In this document: positions 1 to 6,622 of the stretch, piece after piece
How positions within the stretch are numbered: position 1 is the stretch's first letter
Layout: each line of letters begins with the position of its first letter
Assembly: GCA_028710655.1 (NCBI GenBank)
Contig: JAQTTS010000027.1
Location: forward strand, 1-13,898
DNA length: 13,898 nucleotides
Direction: 5' to 3'
Source of the DNA: Dehalococcoidales bacterium
GTDB lineage: Bacteria; Chloroflexota; Dehalococcoidia; Dehalococcoidales; UBA5760
Notes under the pieces: model-generated
Databases searched by the model: none
Told to the model about the DNA's origin: nothing
What the model saw: only the letters and a program-made list of their open reading frames with translations
Position numbers and translations under genes: made by a program

Positions 1-3
1 AAG

Positions 4-141
4 CTAATCCACCCGACAACCAAGGCCGATGGGCTCCACCTTAACGACGACGCTTTGCCGCTTAACCTTCTTGCCAGGCGCCTTAGCCTCGCTTACCTCG
101 TTGGTAGGGGTATTCTTGGTCTGCTTAGCTTTATCACTCAT
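4..141 (-). CDS. Small basic hypothetical protein, 45 aa
   Basis: I do not recognise this short protein. It opens MSDKAKQTKN, has a Lys-rich, probably disordered first 30 residues, and ends in a short hydrophobic strand-like tail with one cysteine (GLGCRVD). Its ATG shares the A of the upstream gene's TAA stop (TAATG overlap). A good Shine-Dalgarno sequence, GGAGGTGA, sits 6 nt before the start, so it is very likely translated. The stop is TAG at 6-4, so the gene is complete at the window edge. Lys/Ala/Pro-rich N-termini like this are common in small phage structural or nucleic-acid-binding proteins, but no function can be assigned. Confidence 0.6.
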   Translation of the reverse strand: MSDKAKQTKNTPTNEVSEAKAPGKKVKRQSVVVKVEPIGLGCRVD

Positions 142-416
142 TAGCGCTCACCTCCTGCCTCTATTCTAGCACGAGTCTTTCGCGCTTTCTCCTGAACCCG
201 CAAGCGCTGGCTTTGCACCGCCAGCCCCTGCCGACCGCCAAGTACGCTGCCGTCGGGCATCAACACTCGAGAGCGGATCTTGTCCTTTTTCGAGAAGCTA
301 CCCACCCCTGCCATAGGATCACAGTCCCGACACACCCAGCCAACAGAGGAGTCGCGATAGTAAAGAACCGGCTTGGCTTGGCCGCATATCTGGCAGATGG
401 ACTTGCTCTTTGCCAT
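141..416 (-). CDS. Small zinc-ribbon hypothetical protein, 91 aa
   Basis: The N-terminal half carries two Cys pairs, C8-x2-C11 (CQIC) and C29-x2-C32 (CRDC), about 18 residues apart, a typical treble-clef or zinc-ribbon spacing that should bind one zinc ion. The C-terminal half is strongly basic (Arg/Lys/Gln) and probably helical, which would suit nucleic-acid or protein binding. The ATG lies 2 nt after the TAG stop of the glycosyltransferase-like gene. There is no clear ribosome binding site, so translation is probably coupled. Its own stop overlaps the start of the 45-aa gene. Zinc-ribbon proteins of this size are frequent and mostly uncharacterised in phage genomes; the precise role is unknown. 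Confidence 0.7.
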   Translation of the reverse strand: MAKSKSICQICGQAKPVLYYRDSSVGWVCRDCDPMAGVGSFSKKDKIRSRVLMPDGSVLGGRQGLAVQSQRLRVQEKARKTRARIEAGGER

Positions 417-418
417 AT

Positions 419-1120
419 CTAATCATCAATCACTTTGTCAATCTTATCGAAGATGCGGTAGGTATAGGCGCTGCCGGTGTTCATCTCCTTCCTTACCTTG
501 GCCAGCTCCTCAATACGGGCATGACCGGCGACAAGCTCAGGCACCACCTTAATGGAGAAGCCCGCCCAGTTGGCTTTAAGGCAGAAGTTGATGTCGTGGC
601 CCCCGTATTTGTAGGGGACGTCCTTGCGGCCCCAAAGAAGCTCCCGTTTGCCGTTCTTAGTAACGACCACCTTTTCCCAAGAGGGAGAAGTCTCAAACCA
701 GGGCGCCTCTAGCGCCTCAAAAACGGCTCGTTTCACCAACGTGCACCCTAACCCCGTAAACTGCGGCTGGCCCTCAAAGTAGCAGGTTACCGAGACGCAC
801 TCGGTCTTGTAGGAGCCGTCCGATTGCACTTTCCGGTTGGGGTAAGGATAGTCGATGGCGACAACATCCCCGTCTTGGGCAAGCATCATCTTAACGCCGC
901 CTTCGGGAATGAGCATATCCTCCTCGATAAACAGAATATGGCTGACTTTCCTATCTTTTAGGGCATCAGCAACCAAGTGATTCATACACTCGGGTATGCC
1001 CATATCGTGAGTCTGGTATAGTTGCCAGTTGTAACCGTCCAGAGCCTCCCACAGGGCCTCGATGGTTCGCGAGCAAATCAACCCTCTGCTCGGTAGACAG
1101 ACAGCCAGTTTCGGTTTCAT
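419..1120 (-). CDS. Glycosyltransferase-like protein (GT-A fold, GT2-like)
   Basis: This 233-aa protein is predicted to transfer a sugar from a nucleotide-sugar donor. The N-terminus (KPKLAVCLPSRG) is a beta-strand plus loop typical of GT-A folds. The strand ending FIEEDM (residues 64-69) has an E-E-D at the metal/nucleotide (DxD-like) position. FTGLGCTLVKR (121-131) resembles the acceptor-loop region of GT2 enzymes. GGHDINFCLKANWAGF (173-188) resembles the conserved E/H-D plus helix, and H200 follows as a late metal-ligand candidate. It lies directly downstream of the major capsid gene and is separated from the main glycosyltransferase cluster by about 9 kb, which hints at a virion protein as acceptor (inference). 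There is no Shine-Dalgarno close to the ATG; a GC-rich hairpin (1128-1152) occupies that position. Confidence 0.7.
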   Translation of the reverse strand: MKPKLAVCLPSRGLICSRTIEALWEALDGYNWQLYQTHDMGIPECMNHLVADALKDRKVSHILFIEEDMLIPEGGVKMMLAQDGDVVAIDYPYPNRKVQSDGSYKTECVSVTCYFEGQPQFTGLGCTLVKRAVFEALEAPWFETSPSWEKVVVTKNGKRELLWGRKDVPYKYGGHDINFCLKANWAGFSIKVVPELVAGHARIEELAKVRKEMNTGSAYTYRIFDKIDKVIDD

Positions 1121-1127
1121 AATATGT

Positions 1128-1152
1128 GACCCGGGCCGTCTCCCCCCGGGTC
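1128..1152 (-). promoter_or_regulatory. GC-rich hairpin in the leader of the glycosyltransferase gene
   Basis: On the minus strand GACCCGGG (1152-1145) and CCCGGGTC (1135-1128) form an uninterrupted 8-bp stem around a 9-nt loop, GGGAGACGG. The stem ends 7 nt before the ATG at 1120. It has no U-run, so it is not a standard intrinsic terminator. The only SD-like string (GGGGGGAG) spans the 5' stem strand and the loop, so the fold could control ribosome access. It could also protect the 3' end of the capsid mRNA. The structure is seen in the sequence; the function is inferred. Confidence 0.45.
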
Positions 1153-1210
1153 GCGGATAGACTGAGTTCGGTGGCTCTATCAGACCCCCTTAGTTACCCT
1201 ACGAGTAGCG

Positions 1211-1735
1211 TCAGCTTCTGACTTCTACTCCATGGTCAGTTCGTAAAGCAGTGCAACCGTAGATCACGTCAACGACGACCAACCAGGACAGATAGTCGAG
1301 GCGGTAATCGGACTGTGTTCTTGGTTTTTGCTGCATAGCCAAGGCAAACGCCTCTTTGTGGAACATGATGTTATGGGTTTGCGTTGGTGACGCAGCCGTG
1401 GTCGGTACATTGTTAGTGTAGTAGACCGGAATCCCATAAATATCGCCCCAAAGATAGCGACTGTTTGGCCCTTTGACCACCGGAGTGGCTTTGTCGTACT
1501 GCCCGAGGTAGTCGGCCTTGACGAACTTGTCAATCTTCATGATTGCCGCCTTCTGAGAAGGAGCGATCACGAAAGCCCGATCCTCGATGGGCGCGTCAGC
1601 CTCGTCTAGAACCTGAATCGCCGACACAATAGCAGCGTCGTCAATGTCAGACCCGTAAGTACCAACGTCGGTACTGGTGAGACTGGCGTATAGCGACAGC
1701 ACGTCGTCGTCAACTTGCTTGCCGATGGCATAACC
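1211..1735 (-). CDS. Major capsid protein, exon 2
   Basis: The C-terminal 174 residues of the major capsid protein (HK97 fold expected) begin GYAIGKQVDDDVL and end at TGA. The segment has features usual for the C-terminal half of such proteins: a helix with an acidic cluster, an A-domain-like region (KAAIMKIDKFVKAD, YLWGDIYGIPVYYTNNVP) and a late strand region (FHKEAFALAMQQKP, DYRLDYLSWLVVVDVIYG). It has no credible start of its own. The TTG at 1738 lacks a ribosome binding site and is the last three bases of the group I intron. Joining it to exon 1 gives a 291-aa protein with the junction EYTGKA/GYAIGK. The join is in phase 0 and agrees with the P1 and P10 pairings of the intron. Confidence 0.9.
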   Translation of the reverse strand, partial: GYAIGKQVDDDVLSLYASLTSTDVGTYGSDIDDAAIVSAIQVLDEADAPIEDRAFVIAPSQKAAIMKIDKFVKADYLGQYDKATPVVKGPNSRYLWGDIYGIPVYYTNNVPTTAASPTQTHNIMFHKEAFALAMQQKPRTQSDYRLDYLSWLVVVDVIYGCTALRTDHGVEVRS

Positions 1736-2441
1736 CAAACTGTTATCTTACATTGAATATTGCTTCAGAGATGATAGCTTCTTGCGCAGAGACTCTTGTC
1801 TCTTTCGTAGGCTGTCAGTTACGGCATGTCCCGATCCCGGTGCCGTCTTGAGGAACTCGACAAAGGTTGGTAGTTCTTTCTTTTTCTTCGCCGGAAGAGC
1901 CCCTTTTACGAGTACCATTGCTACTTTCCGGCATGGCGCAAAACCGAGAACTTCCCAGATCTTACGTGGATTGGCAATGTAACCTTTCTTTTTGAGACTG
2001 GCGTAGACTTTGTCTCGACGATATATCTTCCCGCCGAATCTTCGTTTACACCACTCTAGGACATCACTGCCATCCTCACGTTGAGTTATTGACATTCTTG
2101 GTCGGTAGTACTTCTTCCCGCTTCTTGGGCTGTTGATACGCTGAATCATCATAGATCCATCGGCCCAAAAGAAACCAATAAACTCTCGTTCCTCATCTGA
2201 CAGCATACCCATATGTATATGGTACACTATCGTCTCCTACTTTTCAATGTACATACTGGACATTTCTGCCAGTCTCTTGTGCTTCATTTCGCACAAGTTC
2301 GGACTGTCGCATACCCCAAGTGGGGTCCACTTCGCTCAGTCTCTGCGGCTGCACGGCGAAAGTCGCCTGCTTGCCTCGGGTAAGCTTCTCAGCCGTTCCC
2401 GTATTCAGAAGTGGTTTTTCAAGGCCAGTTTTTGTCGGTTT
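1736..2441 (-). ncRNA. Group I self-splicing intron in the capsid gene, 706 nt
   Basis: A full group I core can be paired by hand (minus strand, 5' to 3'). P1: exon AAGGCT (2447-2442) with guide GGCCTT (2426-2421), with the expected U-G wobble at the splice site. P3: CCACTTC (2414-2408) with GAAGTGG (2333-2327). P4: CGGG (2401-2398) with CCCG (2380-2377). P5: GGCT/AGCT with a GAGA tetraloop (2394-2383). P6: GGC (2375-2373) with GCC (2349-2347). P6a: GGCGA/TCGCC (2367-2355). P7: AGACTG (2342-2337) with CAGTCC (2306-2301). P8: ACCCC/GGGGT hairpin (2326-2313). P9: CTTGTGC/GCACAAG (2297-2276). Another hairpin lies at 2273-2255. P10: the first four bases of exon 2 (GGTT) pair with AACT next to the guide. 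The intron ends in the required G at 1736 and carries a homing endonuclease gene 3' of the core. Confidence 0.93.
1748..2227 (-). CDS. LAGLIDADG homing endonuclease, intron-encoded
   Basis: This 159-aa protein probably cuts intronless capsid alleles so that the intron is copied in. One LAGLIDADG-type helix is seen at residues 15-26 (EFIGFFWADGSM) with the catalytic acid at D23. It is followed by the usual strand and helix pattern (PRMSITQREDGS, then LEWCKRRFGGKIYRR) and a very Lys/Arg-rich C-terminal part. A single motif and this length suggest a homodimer. The start is GTG at 2227 because TAGGAG lies 6 nt upstream; the ATG at 2212 has no such site. The stop is 12 nt before the 3' splice site, so the gene fills the intron's 3' domain. 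Base composition is more AT-rich than its neighbours, which fits an acquired element. An intein is excluded: the gene has its own start and stop, and the ribozyme core is complete. Confidence 0.88.
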   Translation of the reverse strand: MYHIHMGMLSDEEREFIGFFWADGSMMIQRINSPRSGKKYYRPRMSITQREDGSDVLEWCKRRFGGKIYRRDKVYASLKKKGYIANPRKIWEVLGFAPCRKVAMVLVKGALPAKKKKELPTFVEFLKTAPGSGHAVTDSLRKRQESLRKKLSSLKQYSM

Positions 2442-2792
2442 AGCCTTGCCGGTGTACTCGCTCATCAGGTCATAGTTGGATTGAACCTTAACTATGTCCT
2501 CAACCACGAACGAAGTCTCGTACCATTTGTTGATACTAATGGTAGTCTCTGACTCGACGATGGTCTGAGGAGTGACGGCGGTATTGGCCGATTTCTCATT
2601 GGTGCCCAGATTAGAAACGTCAGGAATATGAACAGTGTCGCCTCGCTTGGAGACTAAGCTGTCATATCGCTTGACTAACGGCGCCATGACTAAAGCCCTC
2701 TCGGTTGCCCGTAGGGTTTCCATATCCCAAACCTCGGGCAGAAAGACTGCCGCTGAGGTTGTGGTGATGTGATTTGAACCTAATCCAGCCAT
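2442..2792 (-). CDS. Major capsid protein, exon 1
   Basis: These are the N-terminal 117 residues of the major capsid protein, the shell subunit that assembles on the scaffold around the portal. The N-terminal arm (MAGLGSNHITTTSAAVFLPE) is followed by a helix with the common capsid start pattern (VWDMETLRATERALVMAPLV). An E-loop/P-domain region comes next (GDTVHIPDVSNLG, then ETTISINKWYETSFVVEDI), typical of HK97-fold capsids next to P22/T7-like portals. A strong AGGAGGTGA site lies 10 nt before the ATG. Without splicing the frame stays open through the ribozyme core and stops at TGA 2246-2244, giving a 182-aa aberrant product. Spliced to 1735-1211 it gives 291 aa. Scaffold and portal lie immediately upstream. 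Confidence 0.92.
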
Positions 2793-2848
2793 TATTGATT
2801 ATTCACCTCCTCTTCCGCTTATGATTGTCGAATAGGAGGTGTCTCGGG

Positions 2849-3655
2849 TCATTTTGCGCCAAGGACATCGCCCAATAGGGGCAATATTCGCTCGCGGTTC
2901 TTCTCCCACCACTCTGGACCGTCTGGCTTATTCAGCCTCTGACGAATTGACTCAACCGAAAGCGGTTCGGTCTTGTTCGTCGCCGATGATTTCGGCTTCT
3001 CCGAGTAGGGAGCAGATTTCTTTGTTCGACCCGCCTGTCTTAAGGACCAATCGCCAAGCTCCTCTTCATACATCATCTTGTAAGCTACTTCCGGAACATA
3101 GATTCCTGGGTGCTTGCGCATCCAGTCCTCGACTTCGACCCGATCATACTTTGGTCGACCGTCCGATCCGTCGTAACTACGCTCTAACCGGCTATGTTCG
3201 CCGTCAAGAGCTAGCCGATCCTTGAGCGCCTGAAGATCCTTCTGGGTAACGACGCCAAACTTGTTCTTTAGAATGTCAAAAGCTTGACGCTGTTCCTCGG
3301 TCAAATCCTCCCGCTCAGGCAAACGACTTTGCCCTTGGAGCTCCGATGCCTCAGAAAGCTGGGACGACCCCGGAGACTGTTTACGCCATTTCTCTGCTTC
3401 CTCTCGAGCGCGGTCACGCTCTTGGAGAAGCTGGCGAATCCGCTCCTGTGTGGATCCCTTAAGAGACTCCCATTCACTAGTTACATCAGAAGATTCCGCC
3501 TCCTCCCGATCATCCCTAGGTGCCTCTGATTCGGCCGTCGCCTCCTCGTCACCGGGAAGATTGTTCGAGACTTCTTCCTCTTGCGTTTGCTCTTCTGCTG
3601 GTGAAGCAGGACGAGTTTTCGCGCTCTCGTCAGGCTCTTTGGTATCAGCAGCCAT
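2849..3655 (-). CDS. Head scaffolding protein
   Basis: This 268-aa protein has the character of a phage scaffold, which directs capsid assembly and then leaves the procapsid. It has a very acidic, low-complexity N-terminus (residues 1-60, rich in Glu, Asp and Ser). A charged coiled-coil stretch follows (about 62-93, containing STQERIRQLLQERDRAREEA), then a basic helical C-terminal region ending WEKNRERILPLLGDVLGAK. Its place between portal and capsid genes is diagnostic. I chose ATG 3655: AAAGGAGGTGA lies 6 nt upstream of it, whereas a GTG three codons earlier falls inside that ribosome binding site. It ends 57 nt before the capsid start. No protease domain is visible, so any maturation protease must be elsewhere. 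Confidence 0.85.
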   Translation of the reverse strand: MAADTKEPDESAKTRPASPAEEQTQEEEVSNNLPGDEEATAESEAPRDDREEAESSDVTSEWESLKGSTQERIRQLLQERDRAREEAEKWRKQSPGSSQLSEASELQGQSRLPEREDLTEEQRQAFDILKNKFGVVTQKDLQALKDRLALDGEHSRLERSYDGSDGRPKYDRVEVEDWMRKHPGIYVPEVAYKMMYEEELGDWSLRQAGRTKKSAPYSEKPKSSATNKTEPLSVESIRQRLNKPDGPEWWEKNRERILPLLGDVLGAK

Positions 3656-3823
3656 AATTCTCACCTCCTTTTATTTTCATCATAATAAGGTTTCGCTGTG
3701 TTAGGCACACGACTCCTCCGGCTAACGCTACCGGAAAGCGATGAATGGACACCCGTTAGGATGCCCCTCCTGACGAACACTCTAGTTGTCCAGCAAGAGG
3801 CACATCCCAAGCAGGTCTATCAG

Positions 3824-5941
3824 TTATCCTAGTTGTGAAAGTGCTTCTATTGGCGATGTCGGCTGGCCCTCTCGACCACCCTGTGCCGGTAAGACAGCAG
3901 GCTCCTGGCCCGCCATTGCGGGCATGGTGGAGGGGGCACCAGCCAACATCCGCTCATGCTCTTGAATGTGTTGGGCTACTACTCCTGATTGGTCGGCTTC
4001 GGCTATCTGCTGATGAACGGCGATATGAACCTCGTGGTCGTCCTCGGCTAATACCTCAGGGGCCCGACCCTCCTCAGTCATGATGTCATTCTCAGCCAGA
4101 GCGATTTCTTCATCGCTTAAGCCCTGGCCGCCTCTAGCGCCCCTGATTGGCTCTCGGCGCCGTTTTAGCAGCTCTTCCATCCGGCTGCGCTCAATAATGT
4201 TATCGATATCGCCGAACTTGAGGTGCTGCAGAGCCGTCTTTTGGTCGATCAAGCCCATTCCAAAATAGCGCTCGATTTTGTCCTGCTGGGCGCTTGGGGT
4301 GTAGGCCAGCCAGGAGCCAATCGTGACTCGCACCTTGTTGCGCGCTCCGATAACGGCCAAATCAACCTCCTGGTCGCCGACTTTGAGCTGCCTCTTCTTG
4401 CGCTTGCCGCCGGCCTCCTCGCCGACGACAAAAAAGAACTCGTCTTCCTCTCTTCCGGCCGCCTGCATCAATTTCGGCACGGTGTAGTGTTTGGCTATCA
4501 CCTTCAAGATGCGCTGAGCCACCGAACAGAGAAAATCCTCGAGGTTATCTACCAAGTCAGACTGGTTAGAGGCGTCGGCTTGTTTGAGTTCGGCTATTCC
4601 TATCCCGCTCTTAACTCCGGTCGGAATCCGGCCAAGAGTGATGTCGTGGGCGCCCCCCAAGTCCTCGATATACTGCAGAAAGCGCATAATCTGGTTCTCG
4701 TGAGACGCCGGCAAGGGACTCACCGTCGGAAACTGTACTTCGGCCCCGCGGTTCTTCTCGATAATCGAACCATGCTCGTTAGTGACGATGCGCACGCCGG
4801 AGTTCTTGTCCATCACAATTCGCCCCACGGCGTACTTATAGTTGTAGTTGAAGATGCCCGACTCCAGAGCGTTTAGGGCCCGATTAACGGGGATAATGTG
4901 CTTGATCCAGCCCTCCCCGTAAATCTCCAGCGGGCTGATATCCGCCTGGTATAAGCGAAACGGGTATTCGTCCTCGTCGGTCAGTTCGCAGCGCAGCGGT
5001 TCAAGGCAAGTGTCCACCCACGAGATTACCCGCATCCGGACATTCCCCGGCTCTACCTCGTCTGAGTAGTCGCCCTGCTTTAGCTCCGCTTTCATCTGCT
5101 CAAGGTTCTCCTCGGTGACTCGCTCTTTGCGCCACATCTCAAACAGAATCACCTGGTCCGACTCCTCGGACTGGCCCTGTCCCTGATACTTAACCGTTTG
5201 AAGCAGAAACTGCTTGTAGATAGAAGCAGCCACCCGGTTCTCGCCCTTGGGTTCTTCACCGGTGAAGCGATAGTTAGGATTGGCTATCACCTCAGCTAAG
5301 GGCCGCCGGACCGCCTTGATGACGTACTCGGCCTCCTCGAGGCTGGTAGCTTCCGGGTCGATGTAGAAATCGTAGGGGTCGTGCAGCCAAACGGCCACAC
5401 TGCCCTCGCCATCATCCTCGGCCTCGTCATAGGTAATCTCCCACGGGCCGCCGACGCTATAGGCTAAGCCCTGCATCACCGTTTCCTTAATCTTTCGCCT
5501 CAGGTTCTGGTCGTCGAAGATGTAATCCAGGGCGTACTCGGAGTACTCGGCGTTCAGCTTCTTGTCCTCGCCGGCGCCGGCCGGCAAGACCTCCCACTTG
5601 GGTCGGAAGTTGGTTACCTGGTTCTTGATCGCCCGCATCTGGGCCCAAGTCAGGTTAACGGAGATTTTCGCCGTCTTGCTCGACGACATAATCAGGGTGT
5701 TGTTGCTGGCGTTCCAAGTGGCGAACTGATAACCGCGTCGGTAGAGATCGCGGGCCAGCCACTCCCAATCGTAGCGCCGCCTAGCCTCGGAGGCAGTTTT
5801 AAACAAACTTTTGGCTTCAAACAGCATATCCTGCCGTCGTGCTCGTTGCTGTCGGGCCTCTAGTTCCTCAGGGGAAAGTTTCTTCTCTTTTTTCTTTGGC
5901 CGGTCGGCCTGGCCGATGGTTTTCGTCTTTTTCTCTGCCAT
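3824..5941 (-). CDS. Portal protein (head-tail connector)
   Basis: This 705-aa protein should form the dodecameric ring at one vertex through which DNA is packaged and ejected. It starts with a Lys-rich tail (residues 1-25). A portal N-terminal helix region follows (DWEWLARDLYRRGYQF), then VNLTWAQMRAIKNQVTNFRP, WLHDPYDFYIDPEA and, in the middle, QADISPLEIYGEGWIKHI and LNALESGIFNYNYKYAVGRI, all typical of P22/T7-like portals. The C-terminal 130 residues are Gln/Glu/Ala-rich helices, plausibly a barrel/crown region. Length fits the larger portal class. The ATG follows the previous stop by 3 nt without a clear ribosome binding site, so translation is probably coupled. Terminase upstream and scaffold/capsid downstream support the call. 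Confidence 0.9.
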   Translation of the reverse strand: MAEKKTKTIGQADRPKKKEKKLSPEELEARQQRARRQDMLFEAKSLFKTASEARRRYDWEWLARDLYRRGYQFATWNASNNTLIMSSSKTAKISVNLTWAQMRAIKNQVTNFRPKWEVLPAGAGEDKKLNAEYSEYALDYIFDDQNLRRKIKETVMQGLAYSVGGPWEITYDEAEDDGEGSVAVWLHDPYDFYIDPEATSLEEAEYVIKAVRRPLAEVIANPNYRFTGEEPKGENRVAASIYKQFLLQTVKYQGQGQSEESDQVILFEMWRKERVTEENLEQMKAELKQGDYSDEVEPGNVRMRVISWVDTCLEPLRCELTDEDEYPFRLYQADISPLEIYGEGWIKHIIPVNRALNALESGIFNYNYKYAVGRIVMDKNSGVRIVTNEHGSIIEKNRGAEVQFPTVSPLPASHENQIMRFLQYIEDLGGAHDITLGRIPTGVKSGIGIAELKQADASNQSDLVDNLEDFLCSVAQRILKVIAKHYTVPKLMQAAGREEDEFFFVVGEEAGGKRKKRQLKVGDQEVDLAVIGARNKVRVTIGSWLAYTPSAQQDKIERYFGMGLIDQKTALQHLKFGDIDNIIERSRMEELLKRRREPIRGARGGQGLSDEEIALAENDIMTEEGRAPEVLAEDDHEVHIAVHQQIAEADQSGVVAQHIQEHERMLAGAPSTMPAMAGQEPAVLPAQGGREGQPTSPIEALSQLG

Positions 5942-5944
5942 AGG

Positions 5945-6247
5945 TTACATCTCGCCCTCTAACTTAATCGCCCGCGGCTTGTCTTCGCCCTCCACCTCGA
6001 GGTTGAACTCCTTGGGAAAGGGAAAGGGCCGGCTCTCGTCAATCTCAATCTCGTTAGGGTTCTCCTCGCTACCGGTGTTGGTCGCTTGGTTGGTTTGAGG
6101 CTCCTTCTCTTTCAACTGGCGATACCGCTCGGGGCTGCCGGCAAAAAGCTTCTCCTCCAAATCGTGAAGATGCCAGCGATGGATTACCTCCCTAACCAAG
6201 GAAGAGACAATCAAGGCGGCGATGATGATGTGTTCAGCGCTTATCAT
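5945..6247 (-). CDS. Small predicted membrane protein, 100 aa
   Basis: A hydrophobic N-terminal helix (about residues 6-19, HIIIAALIVSSLV) is followed by a basic/aromatic stretch (REVIHRWHLHDLEEKLF) and a long acidic, Pro/Glu/Asn-rich tail. The pattern suggests a single-pass inner-membrane or virion-internal protein with its bulk on one side. The start codon overlaps the preceding gene by 14 nt and has no separate ribosome binding site, which suggests coupled translation. The stop is 3 nt before the portal ATG. I know of no named family with confidence. A role at the head-tail junction or in DNA ejection is possible from position only. Confidence 0.65.
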   Translation of the reverse strand: MISAEHIIIAALIVSSLVREVIHRWHLHDLEEKLFAGSPERYRQLKEKEPQTNQATNTGSEENPNEIEIDESRPFPFPKEFNLEVEGEDKPRAIKLEGEM

Positions 6248-6470
6248 GCGGGTAACTATCCAAGTCGGCTAACACTTTGCGTTTGGCTTCGGCGTTCAAG
6301 ACTCCCACCTCATCGAGAAACCGACTCATCTTCTCTTGGCGCTCGGCTCGGCTCGCTGGTTGCTGGCTTCTTAGCGCCTCGTAAACATCCTGACGAGTCA
6401 CTCGGCCCGCTTGGCGGGCTTGAGTCTGGATTTGTTCCAAGCCTCTGGGTGTTGATTTGGGCTGTGCCAT
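6234..6470 (-). CDS. Hypothetical protein, 78 aa, without ribosome binding site
   Basis: A polar, Arg/Gln-rich, probably helical protein (MAQPKSTPRG at the N-terminus, LNAEAKRKVLADLDSYPHDKR at the C-terminus). I do not recognise a family; size and position suggest a small head-completion or assembly factor. I chose ATG 6470 over TTG 6476 because the TTG is fused to the U-run of the terminator at 6475-6520. Neither start has a Shine-Dalgarno: the sequence just upstream is the terminator's CGGCTC followed by nine T. The message must come from read-through or from a start I cannot see. The gene overlaps the downstream membrane-protein gene by 14 nt. Confidence 0.55.
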   Translation of the reverse strand: MAQPKSTPRGLEQIQTQARQAGRVTRQDVYEALRSQQPASRAERQEKMSRFLDEVGVLNAEAKRKVLADLDSYPHDKR

Positions 6471-6474
6471 AGAC

Positions 6475-6520
6475 AAAAAAAAAGAGCCGCCCCACAGGGA
6501 TAATCCCTGGGTTCCGGCTC
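6475..6520 (-). terminator. Strong intrinsic (rho-independent) terminator
   Basis: On the minus strand GAGCCG (6520-6515) pairs with CGGCTC (6489-6484). An inner stem, CAGGGA/TCCCTG with a TTA loop, continues the helix, and nine consecutive T follow (6483-6475). This is a textbook terminator. It lies 4 nt before the ATG of the next gene, so it terminates or attenuates transcription into the portal/capsid genes. GGTTC upstream (6543-6539) could pair with GAACC of the terminator's 5' arm, which would be a possible alternative fold. Confidence 0.85.
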
Positions 6521-6581
6521 CGTAAGTGTTTCTTTTAGAACCTGTTGATGTTGGCCAAGCTTAGTTTACCTGGCTGATACT
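6475..6581 (-). ncRNA. Candidate short RNA between a promoter and a terminator
   Basis: A near-consensus sigma70 promoter (TTGACA, 18 nt, TATAAA; 6617-6588) predicts a start near 6581, and the strong terminator ends at about 6475. The product would be a discrete RNA of about 107 nt with no open frame carrying a ribosome binding site. It matches no RNA family I recognise. It may be a true small RNA or the attenuated leader of the downstream portal/capsid transcript. Both ends are predicted from signals only. Confidence 0.4.
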
Positions 6582-6587
6582 GCCTTC

Positions 6588-6617
6588 TTTATAGCACACG
6601 GCCGCAATTAGTGTCAA
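6588..6617 (-). promoter_or_regulatory. Sigma70-like promoter upstream of the terminator
   Basis: TTGACA (6617-6612), an 18-nt spacer and TATAAA (6593-6588) on the minus strand. The -35 box begins 6 nt after the stop of the 112-aa gene. It reads toward the terminator and the portal genes. Confidence 0.6.
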
Positions 6618-6622
6618 GCCGC

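Noticed and set aside
1211..1738. A stand-alone second capsid-like gene starting at TTG 1738
   Set aside because: There is no ribosome binding site, and the TTG is the 3' end of the group I intron. The sequence continues exon 1 in frame after splicing.
1736..2441. An intein or a frameshifted capsid gene instead of an intron
   Set aside because: The insert has stop codons and a separate endonuclease gene with its own RBS. A full set of group I helices and splice-site pairings is present.
3661..3810. A 49-codon open frame in the portal-scaffold gap (TTG 3810 to TGA 3661)
   Set aside because: No ribosome binding site precedes any start, composition is not protein-like over most of its length, and its stop merely overlaps the scaffold RBS. 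I see no promoter or clear terminator in this 159-nt gap, only a weak 5-bp hairpin (TCCGG/CCGGA).
4223..4876. A long plus-strand open frame (217 codons)
   Set aside because: It is fully antisense to the portal gene, has no RBS and no recognisable protein features. Other plus-strand frames in the window are likewise shadows of minus-strand genes.
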